Shown here piece by piece: positions 16,504 to 25,006 of a stretch of 64,000 bases of DNA (position 1 is its first letter; each line of letters opens with the position of its first letter). The notes under the pieces were generated by a model. That model was not told where the DNA came from and made no database searches. It saw nothing but the letters and a program-made list of their open reading frames with translations. Source of the stretch: Anaerolineaceae bacterium (GTDB taxonomy: Bacteria > Chloroflexota > Anaerolineae > Aggregatilineales > Phototrophicaceae); the NCBI GenBank assembly GCA_020634135.1, contig JACKCG010000002.1, forward strand, positions 186,001 to 250,000. The letters are read 5' to 3'. Made by a program: the position numbers and the translations under genes.

Positions 16504-17781
16504 CTATGCCTGGCTCGCTGTTGTTGTCGCCTTTGCGGCTGTTTCCACTGCTGGCAGCACGACAATAAACTCACTGCCCGGACATGCTTCCGGGTCAAGT
16601 CCGGGGCTTTCCACCCAGATACGCCCGCCGTGTGCCTCGACAATGCCCTGGCAGATCGCCAGCCCCAGTCCCAGGCCCCCGCCACGAAATTGAACCTTGC
16701 TGGTGGAATGGAGCTGGGTATCCCCGGCAGTGTGAAACCGGTCAAAAATGCGGGTTTGCTCGTCAAGAGCGACGCCAATACCCGTATCCCGCACGCTGAT
16801 GCGAATGGAGTGTTCGGTGGCGCTGGCCGTCAGGTAAATATCGCCGCCGTCTGGCGTGTATTTGATCGCATTTTCCAGCAAATTCCCAAACACCAGCAGC
16901 AGCAGGTCGCTATCCGCTCGCATCCGATCCGGCCAGGTTGTGCGGTCAAAGTGAATGTTGACAGGCCGCGCATAGAGCACGCTCTCGCGGTCTTTGATGG
17001 TCTTTTCCATCACCATGCCAGGGTTGACCGGGCCGATAGAGAGATCAATCTGGTGGGTCATAATCCGGCTGATCGTCAGAATCTCGTTGATGATCCGCTG
17101 CATACGGGTGATGGCTTCCTGCAAGCCCACCATCAGGGTCTGCGTTCCAGGATCGGTCTCGATTAAGTCTTTAACGGGAGACGAGTCTTCCAGCAGGCGG
17201 CTGTATCCATATACCAGAGTCAGGGGAGTTCGCAGTTCATGAGCGGTAAGCTGGATAAAGGTATCCTTCATCTTGTCCAGCCGCCGCAGCGCACTGTTGC
17301 TGGATTCCAGCTCGCGAATTTGCTTTTCCAGCCGCCCGACAACCTCTTGCACATAGCGCGTCTGGGCTTGAGAAAGGTTAGCCGCTTCAATAAAATCCTG
17401 CCCGCCTTTTAGATAGAATTCCAGCTTGGCTGGCAGCCCCTCAACATCAACGGGCTTGGTCAGATAACCATTTGCCCCGGCAGCCATCGCCATATTGCGG
17501 GCTTCATCGTAGGCCTGAGCGGTGAGCGCCACAATCGGGGTCTTTTTAAAGCGCACATCGCTGCGCAGGGTGGTTGTCAGTTCACGACCGCTTAAATCCG
17601 GCAGATTAATATCCGTCAGAATTAAATCGGGGGTTTCTCGACGGGCAATATCAATCCCTTCCAGCCCGCGTTCGGCGATCAACACCCGGTATCCGGCGTG
17701 GCGTAATGTGCGTTCAACTAATGATCGGCTCGCCGGGTCATCTTCTATATACAGGATTGTTTGAGCAAGCAGGGTGGACAT
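16504..17781 (-). CDS. hybrid receiver-histidine kinase
   Basis: This 425-residue cytoplasmic protein has an N-terminal receiver domain with the acceptor Asp57 (ILTDINLP) and Lys109 (LTKP), then a coiled-coil linker (about 135-170), a HisKA domain with His181 in LTAHELRTPLTL, and an ATPase domain with the N-box Asn304 (NLLENAIKY), DTGIG and GLGLGLAI. There is no membrane segment or sensor domain, so it probably takes its input by phosphotransfer. The ATG at 17781 follows AGGGG. No partner regulator is adjacent; the OmpR-type regulator at 19884 is the nearest candidate. Confidence 0.9.
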   Translation of the reverse strand: MSTLLAQTILYIEDDPASRSLVERTLRHAGYRVLIAERGLEGIDIARRETPDLILTDINLPDLSGRELTTTLRSDVRFKKTPIVALTAQAYDEARNMAMAAGANGYLTKPVDVEGLPAKLEFYLKGGQDFIEAANLSQAQTRYVQEVVGRLEKQIRELESSNSALRRLDKMKDTFIQLTAHELRTPLTLVYGYSRLLEDSSPVKDLIETDPGTQTLMVGLQEAITRMQRIINEILTISRIMTHQIDLSIGPVNPGMVMEKTIKDRESVLYARPVNIHFDRTTWPDRMRADSDLLLLVFGNLLENAIKYTPDGGDIYLTASATEHSIRISVRDTGIGVALDEQTRIFDRFHTAGDTQLHSTSKVQFRGGGLGLGLAICQGIVEAHGGRIWVESPGLDPEACPGSEFIVVLPAVETAAKATTTASQA

Positions 17782-18148
17782 GCAGCCCCTTTTTCGTCAA
17801 TGTTACTTGGCACAAGATGAAGAATAACACCAATCTTATCATATCCCCAGAATAGCGTTCTAAGGGTAAGCGTTTCAAGTCCAACCAACATATAATGGAC
17901 TGCCACCCGGTTCAGTATAAACTTTACTTTTCAAACGAACAATCTGAAATCACGGATTCTTTTCATTGCTGCGCGCTTGTATTCTAATGCACATGGGGGA
18001 ATAGCGCGAACATTGGGCATTGCTGTTCTGCCCGCCGCCATCCCGCCGCTTCCCCGGCGGGTACTTTGCGCCCATTTCGGTGATTTGCAAAATGCATTAC
18101 AATATCTTAACGATAGGTTGTTCAGACAATCTCAGGAAAGAGGGCGCG
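17782..18148. other. divergent promoter region of the receiver-kinase and GAF genes
   Basis: This 367-base stretch separates two divergent signalling genes. A GC-rich hairpin, CCCGCCG (18042-18048) and CGGCGGG (18055-18061), lies about 90 bases before the GAF start, and a TACAAT element follows it near 18097. An open frame entering from 18020 is in phase with the GAF gene but lacks a ribosome site, so I treat it as leader. Nothing else was recognised. Confidence 0.45.
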
Positions 18149-18757
18149 ATGGTGACGAATCCGATGGTAGTACTGCGGCGCGAAAACGCCCGCTTGCAGA
18201 CCGAAAACGACCAATTAAAGGAAGAACTCGGCAATCTGCGCGAGTTTGTCCGCATTTTAACGCACCTGGAAGCGCTGACCCGTAAAATTCAGAAGGACAC
18301 CGAACTCAAGCCGCTTCTGGAAGACCTGTTTGAGCAGGCGCTCAAGCTGTTGAATGCGCCCGATGGCTCATTGCTCATCCTGGACGAAGAAACCAACGAG
18401 TTGGCGTTTGTCGTGGTGCGGGGCGCACTCAAGGAAAACCTCACTGGCTACCGGATTTCGGCAGATGAAGGTATTGCCGGGTGGGTCATCAAGAATTCGC
18501 AACCGGCGCTGGTGCGGGATGTCCGCCGGGATACGCGCTTTTCCCATATGGTGGATGAACAGTTCACGTTCCGGACCCAATCTATCGCCGCTGCCCCCCT
18601 GATTGGCGACCAGCGTGTGTTTGGCGTGGTTGAACTCCTGAACCAACCCGGTGATGAGCCGTTTTCCGAAAACGACATCGGACTGCTGAGTCTGCTCTGC
18701 CGCTTCTGGGGCGAGGCGTTGGCGGATATTGAGCGACGCGCCCCTGAAAAAGCGTAA
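18149..18757 (+). CDS. coiled-coil GAF domain protein
   Basis: From the ATG at 18149 (GAAAGAGGG just upstream) the product has 202 residues. The first 45 form a charged coiled coil (RRENARLQTENDQLKEEL), and residues about 50-190 are a GAF domain with the typical GIAGWVIKN and IAAPLIGDQRVFGVVEL segments. GAF domains bind small molecules or sense redox state. There is no output domain, so it probably works by dimerising with a partner, for instance the divergent receiver-kinase. A longer frame upstream adds a non-conserved leader and is rejected as the start. Confidence 0.82.
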   Translation: MVTNPMVVLRRENARLQTENDQLKEELGNLREFVRILTHLEALTRKIQKDTELKPLLEDLFEQALKLLNAPDGSLLILDEETNELAFVVVRGALKENLTGYRISADEGIAGWVIKNSQPALVRDVRRDTRFSHMVDEQFTFRTQSIAAAPLIGDQRVFGVVELLNQPGDEPFSENDIGLLSLLCRFWGEALADIERRAPEKA

Positions 18758-18918
18758 AGACTGCCGTTTACTTCGAACGCCATTGCCACTTTCCGTATGT
18801 CTCTCTACTGGCTGTAGAGGTGCTTCGATTTGCCACCCCCCAGGCTGCAACCTTTTGAAACTGGCTGCGTATAGAACCATGAATATCAACATCAAGTCAA
18901 ATCACAAGGGTTAAAGGC

Positions 18919-19344
18919 ATGGACTACAATTACGACACAACCACGTATGAACTGGCCGATACCGGCAAACGGTTGATTGCACTCATCATTGACAGTGTGA
19001 TTCTCGGTACTATCACAGGGCTGTTGTTCGCCGGTGCAAGCTGGACGGGGGGCGCAGTGGGGCTGGTGGGGACAATCCTCTACCAGTGGGCATTCCTGAT
19101 ACACAATAATGGTCAGACACCGGGCAAGATGCTCATGAATCTGCGAGTCATCAAGACCGATGGCAGCAAATTGACCGACACCGACGCGATTCTGCGGGCA
19201 GTGGGCTACCACATCAACAGTCTGTTTCTGATGCTGGGCTGGTTGTGGGCGCTATGGGATAGCAAACACCAGGGCTTCCATGACAAGATTGCGCGCACCT
19301 ATGTCGTGATCGCCCGGCCTGAAAAGCAGAAGATTGTCCTGTAA
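18919..19344 (+). CDS. RDD family membrane protein
   Basis: This 141-residue protein has the RDD family pattern: KRLIALIIDSVILG in the first helix, with the conserved Arg and Asp, a second helix, and the loop NNGQTPGKMLMNLRVIKTDG before a third hydrophobic segment. Functions in the family are mostly unknown; some members affect ion transport. The ATG at 18919 follows AAAGG. It ends before a bidirectional terminator shared with a convergent tRNA gene. Confidence 0.85.
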   Translation: MDYNYDTTTYELADTGKRLIALIIDSVILGTITGLLFAGASWTGGAVGLVGTILYQWAFLIHNNGQTPGKMLMNLRVIKTDGSKLTDTDAILRAVGYHINSLFLMLGWLWALWDSKHQGFHDKIARTYVVIARPEKQKIVL

Positions 19345-19372
19345 CCGATCATCGCTATCACCCAGAAAACAT

Positions 19373-19394
19373 AAAGGGGCAGCCAAGCCCCTTT
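19373..19394. terminator. bidirectional terminator between the RDD gene and the tRNA gene
   Basis: AAAGGGGC (19373-19380) and GCCCCTTT (19387-19394) form an 8-bp stem with a 6-base loop. T-rich tails follow on both strands (TTATTGTGTTTG on plus, ATGTTTTCTGG on minus). Confidence 0.75.
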
Positions 19395-19404
19395 ATTGTG
19401 TTTG

Positions 19405-19476
19405 TGGGCGTAGTAGGAGTCGAACCTACAACTGGCCGGTTATGAGCCGGATACTCTGCCATTGAGTTATACGCCC
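19405..19476 (-). tRNA. tRNA with CAT anticodon (Met elongator, or Ile2)
   Basis: The minus strand folds into a full cloverleaf: acceptor GGGCGTA/TACGCCC, D stem ACTC/GAGT with a short 7-base loop, anticodon loop CTCATAA, T stem GTAGG/CCTAC with loop TTCGACT, and discriminator A. The anticodon stem has one terminal T-C mismatch. CCA is not encoded. A CAT anticodon means methionine, or isoleucine if the C is modified to lysidine; the anticodon arm also resembles Ile2, so identity is open. The long-variable-loop classes are excluded. Confidence 0.93.
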
Positions 19477-19488
19477 TGAATTATGTTC

Positions 19489-19517
19489 ATTGTAGGATTT
19501 TTGCCCCCTCAGGTCAA
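19489..19517 (-). promoter_or_regulatory. promoter of the tRNA gene
   Basis: On the minus strand TTGACC (plus 19512-19517), a 17-base spacer and TACAAT (plus 19489-19494) form a strong sigma-70 promoter. It ends 12 bases before the tRNA acceptor stem. Confidence 0.75.
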
Positions 19518-19783
19518 TGCTGCGAAATATAAAACCCTGATTTCAGGCCATTGCATTCGTATAGATGTTACGCCGTTGGTCGAACAGGCAGCGTTTCGGG
19601 CGCGATGTGCCGTGTTTCTGCAACACATCCGTATGTAATTCTATCCACATAAGCCCATTGCTCTATGTTGAACCAGTGGCATACAAGCGACCATCAACGA
19701 TTCACTTATTTCCATCGGCTACACATTTGCTCATTCTAACGCTGGAATACGCGCTTCACTTGTGAAATCCCGCCGTACCCCAC
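19518..19783. other. intergenic region before the response regulator
   Basis: Between the tRNA promoter and the response-regulator promoter I see no gene. A 66-codon open frame on the plus strand has no ribosome site and no recognisable content. No repeat or strong hairpin stands out. Confidence 0.4.
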
Positions 19784-19812
19784 TTGCGCACTATATCACG
19801 GCGTGATACATT
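19784..19812 (+). promoter_or_regulatory. promoter with embedded palindrome before the response regulator
   Basis: TTGCGC (19784-19789), a 17-base spacer and TACATT (19807-19812, with an extended TG at 19804-19805) form the promoter. A perfect 15-bp palindrome, TATCACG-G-CGTGATA (19794-19808), sits between the two elements. A protein bound there would block polymerase, so this is a likely operator, possibly for autoregulation. Confidence 0.5.
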
Positions 19813-19883
19813 AAGTTTGAGATTTGTAACGTGCGGGTTAGGGATGGTTTAAACCGCCGAAATAACCACAAAGGATGAAGCGG

Positions 19884-20570
19884 ATGACAGAGAAGATCCT
19901 CGTCATTGATGACGAAGAAACCACCGTGCAGCTGATTGGGCTTTTGTTAGAGCGCCGGGGCTATGAAGTTATTAAGGCGTTTCGTGCCGAGGATGGGCTG
20001 CGCAAAGCCTACCGGCACCAACCTGACCTGGTTCTCCTGGATATTATGATGCCAGATATGGACGGCTGGGAAGTATGCCGCCGCCTGCGTGAAATGTCGG
20101 ATGTGCCGATTATCTTTTTGACGGCTCGGGGCGAGGTGCGCGACGTGGTGCGTGGCCTGGAGATGGGCGCTGATGATTACATCGTTAAACCCTACGAAAA
20201 TGATGAGTTGGTCGCCAGGGTACGGGCGCACCTGCGCCGTTCTCCCCGGCCCAATATCAGCGAGGAACTGGTGTTCAACGGCGGAGATTTTCGCATCAAC
20301 TTTATGAACCGCGAGGTGTGGGTACGTAACGAACTTAAACACCTGACTCCTAAGGAATTTAACCTGCTGGGGGTGCTGGTGCGGAACGCCGGGCGAGTAG
20401 TGACGCGCACCGAACTGGTGACGGAAGCCTGGGGGGAAGAATACGCCGATGCGATTGACAGCCTCAAACTGTATGTGCATTATCTGCGCCAGAAGCTCGA
20501 AGCAGATGCGGACCACCCGGAATATATCATGACTTTGCGCGGTGTCGGCTACCGTTTCGTAAACCGGTAA
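19884..20570 (+). CDS. OmpR/PhoB-type response regulator
   Basis: Starting at 19884 gives 228 residues. The receiver domain carries the acidic pair in VIDDEE, the phosphoacceptor Asp53 in LLDIMMPDMDG, and the conserved Lys in IVKPYEND. The C-terminal winged helix has LTPKEFNLLGVLVRNAGRVVTRTEL and ends in TLRGVGYRF. It should bind direct-repeat DNA as a dimer when phosphorylated. The ATG at 19875 is rejected because it overlaps the AAGGA ribosome site that serves 19884. No sensor kinase is adjacent. Confidence 0.92.
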   Translation: MTEKILVIDDEETTVQLIGLLLERRGYEVIKAFRAEDGLRKAYRHQPDLVLLDIMMPDMDGWEVCRRLREMSDVPIIFLTARGEVRDVVRGLEMGADDYIVKPYENDELVARVRAHLRRSPRPNISEELVFNGGDFRINFMNREVWVRNELKHLTPKEFNLLGVLVRNAGRVVTRTELVTEAWGEEYADAIDSLKLYVHYLRQKLEADADHPEYIMTLRGVGYRFVNR

Positions 20571-20611
20571 GCATGGTTGATAGATCGGGACAACTTATTC
20601 AGTAAATTGAA

Positions 20612-20633
20612 AAGGGGCATCACATCGCCCCTT
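20612..20633. terminator. bidirectional terminator between convergent genes
   Basis: AAGGGGC (20612-20618) and GCCCCTT (20627-20633) pair over 7 bp with an 8-base loop. It lies between the response-regulator stop (20570) and the convergent sugar transferase stop (20666). Confidence 0.65.
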
Positions 20634-20665
20634 GTGCGGTGCATTTCACCTGTATAATATCCCGC

Positions 20666-22030
20666 TTATCTGGCTCCGCGCCGCGAAAGTATCACCGGGA
20701 CGGTTTGCAGGATAATGCGGATGTCAAACCAGATCGAACGCCGCCGGATATATTCCAGGTCAAGCTCGACCATCTGCTCCAGCGTGCCACACCCGCGCAG
20801 TTTCACCTGCCACCACCCGGTTAAGCCTGGCAGCACGTCCAGGCGGTGATAGTGCCATTCGCTATACTCTTTGACTTCGTAAATCGGCACCGGACGCGGC
20901 CCCACAACACTCATATTCCCTTTGAGGATATTCAATAGCTGTGGCAGCTCATCCAGGCTGGTTTCCCGTAAAAACCGTCCGACCCGGGTCACACGGGGAT
21001 CATTGGCGGGCTTAACCTCACCGTTGAGATTTGCGTTTTTGAACTTCCCGTTTTTCCAATCCTTGACCCACTGCTGGTGGATCGCGTCATTCTCCAACTG
21101 GCGGTTGTACATTGTGCGAAACTTATAGATTTTGAAAGACGTGCTGCGTAGTTCCGTGCCATTCGGCGTAATGATAGGGACACGCTTGCCGGTTCGCAGT
21201 TGGGTATAAATGATTGGCCCTTCGGAATCCAACCGGATTGCCAGCGCGATCAGCAGCAGCAGGGGCGCCCCCAGGATGAGCGCAGTGATACCGATGCCGA
21301 TGTCCATCCCGCGTTTCAACGTTTCATAAATCGCGTCTTCGCGCACATGATATTGCAGGGATGGGGTCAGCCAGTGCTGGTAGGTGGTGCGCCGCAGCAG
21401 CGCACGGGGTGTCATCAGGATAATCTGGAGGTCGAACCAGAATGAACGGCGGCTGATATATTCCAGGTCAGCCGCGATCATCTCGTTCAGAGTCCCCAGG
21501 TTGCGCCGGGAGACCTGCCACCATCCCAGCAAACCCGGTTTGACTTGCAGACGGTAAGCGTGCCATGCTCGAAAATCCTGGTTCAAGGTGTTGGTTTGCA
21601 GGGGACGCGGCCCAACGAGGGACATATCCCCTTTGAATACGTTGATGAGCTGTGGCAGTTCATCCAGGCTCGTCCGGCGCAAGAACTGCCCAACCCGCGT
21701 GACTTGTGGATCATCGGATAAGCGAAACAGAACCAGGTGGGGCATGAGCGTGGTACGAAACCGGTACAGCCTGAAGGTGGGCAACTGGCTTGGTTGGGCT
21801 GCCTCGGATAACCAGGGAAGTTGTTTAATATAGGGTTCATTCACCAGAATAGGGCCGTGTGAATCCAACCAGATCCATAGCGTGATGAAAAACAGCAGGG
21901 GAGAGAGCAAGAGCAGCAGCAGCCCGGAAGCAACAAGGTCACCCAGGCGCTTTGTGACCAGATACCCTTTACTCACACGAGTACGAGTCAGATACTCTGC
22001 TTCCGTCCGTTCCGGGGTAAGGGTAACCAT
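20666..22030 (-). CDS. fused tandem sugar-phosphate transferase (two WcaJ/EPS-type domains)
   Basis: From the ATG at 22030 the protein has 454 residues made of two complete bacterial sugar transferase domains in a row. These enzymes move a sugar phosphate from UDP-sugar to undecaprenyl phosphate to start exopolysaccharide or O-antigen synthesis. Each half has a membrane helix, an FRT motif (YRFRTT; YKFRTM), a TSLDELPQL catalytic segment and a VGPRP motif, then GWWQV. The first half is more divergent around the nucleotide-binding stretch. Family members normally have one such domain. A start at 22105 would add 25 atypical residues. No other polysaccharide genes are nearby. Confidence 0.85.
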   Translation of the reverse strand: MVTLTPERTEAEYLTRTRVSKGYLVTKRLGDLVASGLLLLLLSPLLFFITLWIWLDSHGPILVNEPYIKQLPWLSEAAQPSQLPTFRLYRFRTTLMPHLVLFRLSDDPQVTRVGQFLRRTSLDELPQLINVFKGDMSLVGPRPLQTNTLNQDFRAWHAYRLQVKPGLLGWWQVSRRNLGTLNEMIAADLEYISRRSFWFDLQIILMTPRALLRRTTYQHWLTPSLQYHVREDAIYETLKRGMDIGIGITALILGAPLLLLIALAIRLDSEGPIIYTQLRTGKRVPIITPNGTELRSTSFKIYKFRTMYNRQLENDAIHQQWVKDWKNGKFKNANLNGEVKPANDPRVTRVGRFLRETSLDELPQLLNILKGNMSVVGPRPVPIYEVKEYSEWHYHRLDVLPGLTGWWQVKLRGCGTLEQMVELDLEYIRRRSIWFDIRIILQTVPVILSRRGAR

Positions 22031-22382
22031 TATGGAGATACACCGCCATCTAGTGAAATAAACGCCACTGGCCCTACAGCAGCACCAAAGAAAACAGCCC
22101 TCCATTCCTGTGTATGTAATTCATGGCAGACCATACGTAGGAAGTTACTTGATCTATACTTTGATGCTAAACAGCGTGCCTTACACGTTCCTAAACCCAA
22201 ATTACACCGTGCCCACGCGCAGTTTTCGTGAAAAGTCCAGCGACCATCAGCATAATCATATCAGAATTTGGGATGGCAGGTCGCCGCAGAATGAATAATG
22301 TGGGAGGCGAGTGGTTGCCCGGCGTATTATTGACAGAGCACCTTCATTTTTGGTAGGGTGTTGAAACAGATTGTACGAACGG
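22031..22382. other. divergent intergenic region, sugar transferase to ArsR
   Basis: This stretch separates the sugar transferase from the ArsR-type gene. The in-frame 5' extension of the transferase (to 22105) may be leader. I found no clear promoter, operator palindrome or RNA in it. Confidence 0.35.
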
Positions 22383-22733
22383 ATGGCACTGATGACCAAG
22401 TTGGATGACGCCCCAATCGCAGCGGAAAGTAACCTGCTATCGCCCCTGGAGGCTGGTTCAATCGCGCGCTTTTTCCAGGTACTGGCTGACCCTACGCGAG
22501 TCCGAATCGTTAAAGCCCTGGCAGATAAAGCCTGGTGTGTTTCTGAACTGACTCACGCCCTGGGCATGGATCAGCCAGCGGTTTCGCACCAACTCAAGTA
22601 TTTGCGGAAAATGGGCCTGGTCAATTGGGAGAAAAAAGGACGGCATGTGTACTACATGCTGGACGATTCCCATCTTCTGGATATTCTAGTCAGCAGCATC
22701 GCGCATCTGGAATGCGACCAGCCCGGCACCTAG
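22383..22733 (+). CDS. ArsR/SmtB-family regulator with an alpha5-type metal site
   Basis: The winged-helix protein has 116 residues from the ATG at 22383; 22392 is an alternative, and an upstream TTG also fits the frame. The recognition helix region is DQPAVSHQLKYLRKMGLV. Near the end, DSHLLDILVSSIAHLEC follows the Asp-x-His-(10)-His spacing of the SmtB/CzrA alpha5 zinc site, but the fourth position is Cys where SmtB has Glu. This suggests a repressor that releases DNA on metal binding. The stop overlaps the stop of the convergent HxlR gene by 3 bases. No obvious metal exporter is adjacent. Confidence 0.85.
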   Translation: MALMTKLDDAPIAAESNLLSPLEAGSIARFFQVLADPTRVRIVKALADKAWCVSELTHALGMDQPAVSHQLKYLRKMGLVNWEKKGRHVYYMLDDSHLLDILVSSIAHLECDQPGT

Positions 22734-23074
22734 TCCTGAGGCACGGGCGCGGGCAGATACTGCTCTCCATAACGCCGCATCGCTTCAATCACATCCGCCA
22801 GCGCCAACCCCTTTTCCGTCAGGCTGTATTCAACGCGAGGCGGGATTTCAGCGAAGGCTTCCCGGTTCAGAAGCCCGGTTTCCTCCAGCATTTTAAGGCG
22901 TTGTGATAGTGTTTTGGGGCTGATACTACCCAAAGATTCTTGCAGATTCTTAAATCGCCTGGGGCCATTCATCAAGTCGCGTATGATGAGCAGCACCCAC
23001 AAATCACCAACTAAAGCCGCTGCTCGCGCGATAGGGCATTCGTTCAAGTCTTCAACCGTGTGCAGATATGGCAT
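22730..23074 (-). CDS. HxlR-family winged-helix regulator
   Basis: This 114-residue regulator has the HxlR layout: the conserved Cys13 in NECPIARAAALVGDLWVLLIIRDL, then a winged helix (RRFKNLQESLGSISPKTLSQRL) and wing (RVEYSLTEKG). HxlR proteins often sense aldehydes or oxidants through the N-terminal Cys. The ATG at 23074 has only a weak ribosome site. No divergent target gene lies upstream; the nearest gene there is pncC on the same strand. Confidence 0.9.
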   Translation of the reverse strand: MPYLHTVEDLNECPIARAAALVGDLWVLLIIRDLMNGPRRFKNLQESLGSISPKTLSQRLKMLEETGLLNREAFAEIPPRVEYSLTEKGLALADVIEAMRRYGEQYLPAPVPQD

Positions 23075-23270
23075 GTTCTACGATCTTTCCAGCCCGAAAG
23101 CACGATACAGGGTGCCCCAGGCTTCACTTTCTGTGCCCTAATTATACACTAACTTTCTTAAATAAAGTGCGATTCCACGCGGATTAGGATACGATCTTTC
23201 ACGAGGCGCGGAGTAGAGACGGCATCTCTGGCATCCACGCAACTTAGCCGGAGAAAATTCATAACACGCT

Positions 23271-23750
23271 CTAGCGAAAGGTATCCAGTACCAGTTGCAG
23301 GGCGGCACTGGCGCTGGCCGTTTTGACTGCCAGCCGATCTCCATCCCAGATATGGCGATTTACCGTCAGCAGTCCATCCGGCCCTGCCAATCCAATATAG
23401 GTAAGCCCAACGGGTTTTTCTGCTGTGCCACCACCTGGGCCGGCAATCCCGGTGATGCTCACTGCGACATCCGACCCCAGGAGCGCCTGAGCGCCGCTAG
23501 CCATTTCAGCAGCCGTTTGTTCGCTGACTGCGCCGTGAGCGATGAGCGTCCCCTGGCGGACATGCAGCAGTGATTGCTTGGCAGCATTGGAATACGCGAC
23601 AACCCCCCCCAGGACATAGGCTGAACTCCCCGGCACATTCGTGAGGAGGTGCATCACCAGGCCGCCGGTACACGACTCGGCGGCGCAGATCGTCCAGCCC
23701 TGTCTGAGCAACAGTTCGCCCACCTGTTGTTCTAATGGTTTCTGCTCCAT
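23271..23750 (-). CDS. pncC: nicotinamide-nucleotide amidohydrolase (CinA C-terminal family)
   Basis: This 159-residue cytoplasmic enzyme hydrolyses nicotinamide mononucleotide to nicotinic acid mononucleotide, recycling NAD. The family signature ESCTGGLV (25-32) with Ser26 is present, as are VVAYSNAAK and SITGIAGPGGGTAEKPVGLTY. It is the stand-alone C-terminal form without the N-terminal CinA domain. GGGGG lies 8 bases before the ATG at 23750. It is transcribed alone. Confidence 0.93.
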   Translation of the reverse strand: MEQKPLEQQVGELLLRQGWTICAAESCTGGLVMHLLTNVPGSSAYVLGGVVAYSNAAKQSLLHVRQGTLIAHGAVSEQTAAEMASGAQALLGSDVAVSITGIAGPGGGTAEKPVGLTYIGLAGPDGLLTVNRHIWDGDRLAVKTASASAALQLVLDTFR

Positions 23751-23895
23751 ATTATGATCCCCCCAGATAAACAGTACCGTTATCCTACCAAAATCAACAG
23801 AATTCGTCAGTTTTTTGATGCCTATTCGCTTGAGTTCCGTGTATAATGTGGGATAAATAGTCAGAAATGTTGGATAACGAGGGATAATCTATCGG

Positions 23896-24879
23896 ATGGG
23901 CTACTGGGGTTGGCGCCGGTTGCTGGTGTTTTTCCTGAGCGTCTGGGTTACCGGATGCACCACCACCAATGATAATGCCCTCAATATTCCCCCCACTAAC
24001 TACCCCCCAGTCACCCTTACGGTACGTTCTTTACAGGATACCACCCCTGTTTTCACGGCGCAGGAGTACAAAGCCCCCACTTTCCTTCCAGCCCGCACCA
24101 CCATTGTATATACTGCCAGGGTGGGTGATCGCTGGGAGACCGTTGCGCAGCGCTTCGGCGTAGACCGTGCGGCACTTCAGTCCGCGAATCCCACGATTGG
24201 GGACACACCGCTGCTGCCCGGCCAGCGCATCACGATTATATCCCCAGTATTCACCCAGGATGGTCGCCCGGCTCTGCCTACCGCCACACCGCCGGATTTG
24301 TCTGTGCCGCCTCCGAACTGTTCCGCCACGCCGACTGGGGCGGTAATCTGTTATGGCCTGGTAGAAAATACGCTTCCCATCATACTGGAACAGGTGACGG
24401 TACGCCTGTACCTGTTTGATAAAACCGGAGAGATTCTGGCCGAAGGTGAAACCGGATTGGAGCAGCCTTTCCTGCTTCCGGGAATGCCCGCTCCCTATCA
24501 TATCCAATTGGCTGCCGATTGGAATGACTATGCCGGGGCGCAGGCGGTGATCGTCAGCGCCAGCGAGTCAGAGAACGCGAAAAAACAGGTTGTTCCACTA
24601 TCTACCGAAACACAGGCAATCCAGGCTGTGGGTGAAATGCGCTACCGGGTCAGGGCTGCGCTGGTCAACCCGGAGATATGGCCTGTTTCGGCTGTCCGCG
24701 TCATCATCATTCTGTATGATGAGGCGCAGCGTATCGCCAGCTACCGCGTTTTGGAGATTCCGGGTAGTCTGGCTGCGCAGGCTGTGCTCCCTGTCGAAGT
24801 AGATGTGTTTCTCCCGGACGGCACGGCGCCGGTTACGACGATGGTGTATGCCCTGGGACTGCGTACCACCCCGGATTGA
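23896..24879 (+). CDS. LysM-containing lipoprotein
   Basis: This 327-residue protein starts with a lipoprotein signal ending in VTGC, so Cys21 is the likely lipid-modified residue. Residues about 70-115 form a LysM domain (YTARVGDRWETVAQRFGV, ending LLPGQRITI) that can bind peptidoglycan or chitin-like glycans. Two similar beta-sandwich segments follow (around 145-215 and 235-320), resembling FxLYD-type domains. It is probably anchored on the outer face of the membrane. A TATAAT element lies at 23842-23847. The GAGGGA ribosome site is slightly far (11 bases) from the ATG. Confidence 0.82.
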   Translation: MGYWGWRRLLVFFLSVWVTGCTTTNDNALNIPPTNYPPVTLTVRSLQDTTPVFTAQEYKAPTFLPARTTIVYTARVGDRWETVAQRFGVDRAALQSANPTIGDTPLLPGQRITIISPVFTQDGRPALPTATPPDLSVPPPNCSATPTGAVICYGLVENTLPIILEQVTVRLYLFDKTGEILAEGETGLEQPFLLPGMPAPYHIQLAADWNDYAGAQAVIVSASESENAKKQVVPLSTETQAIQAVGEMRYRVRAALVNPEIWPVSAVRVIIILYDEAQRIASYRVLEIPGSLAAQAVLPVEVDVFLPDGTAPVTTMVYALGLRTTPD

Positions 24880-25006
24880 GCTGCCCCCTGCTATAAAAAC
24901 ACTTTATACATACCCTATCTGTTATCGTGCTCTGCCGGGCTGAATCGGGCGTATGCTATCCATAAGCGCAACGTACAACATGGGATTTTCTGCCAGGAGG
25001 CACACG

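Noticed and set aside
22031..22105. Extended start of the sugar transferase with a Cys-rich leader
   Set aside because: The added 25 residues precede the family's normal start, and the ribosome site directly abuts the ATG.
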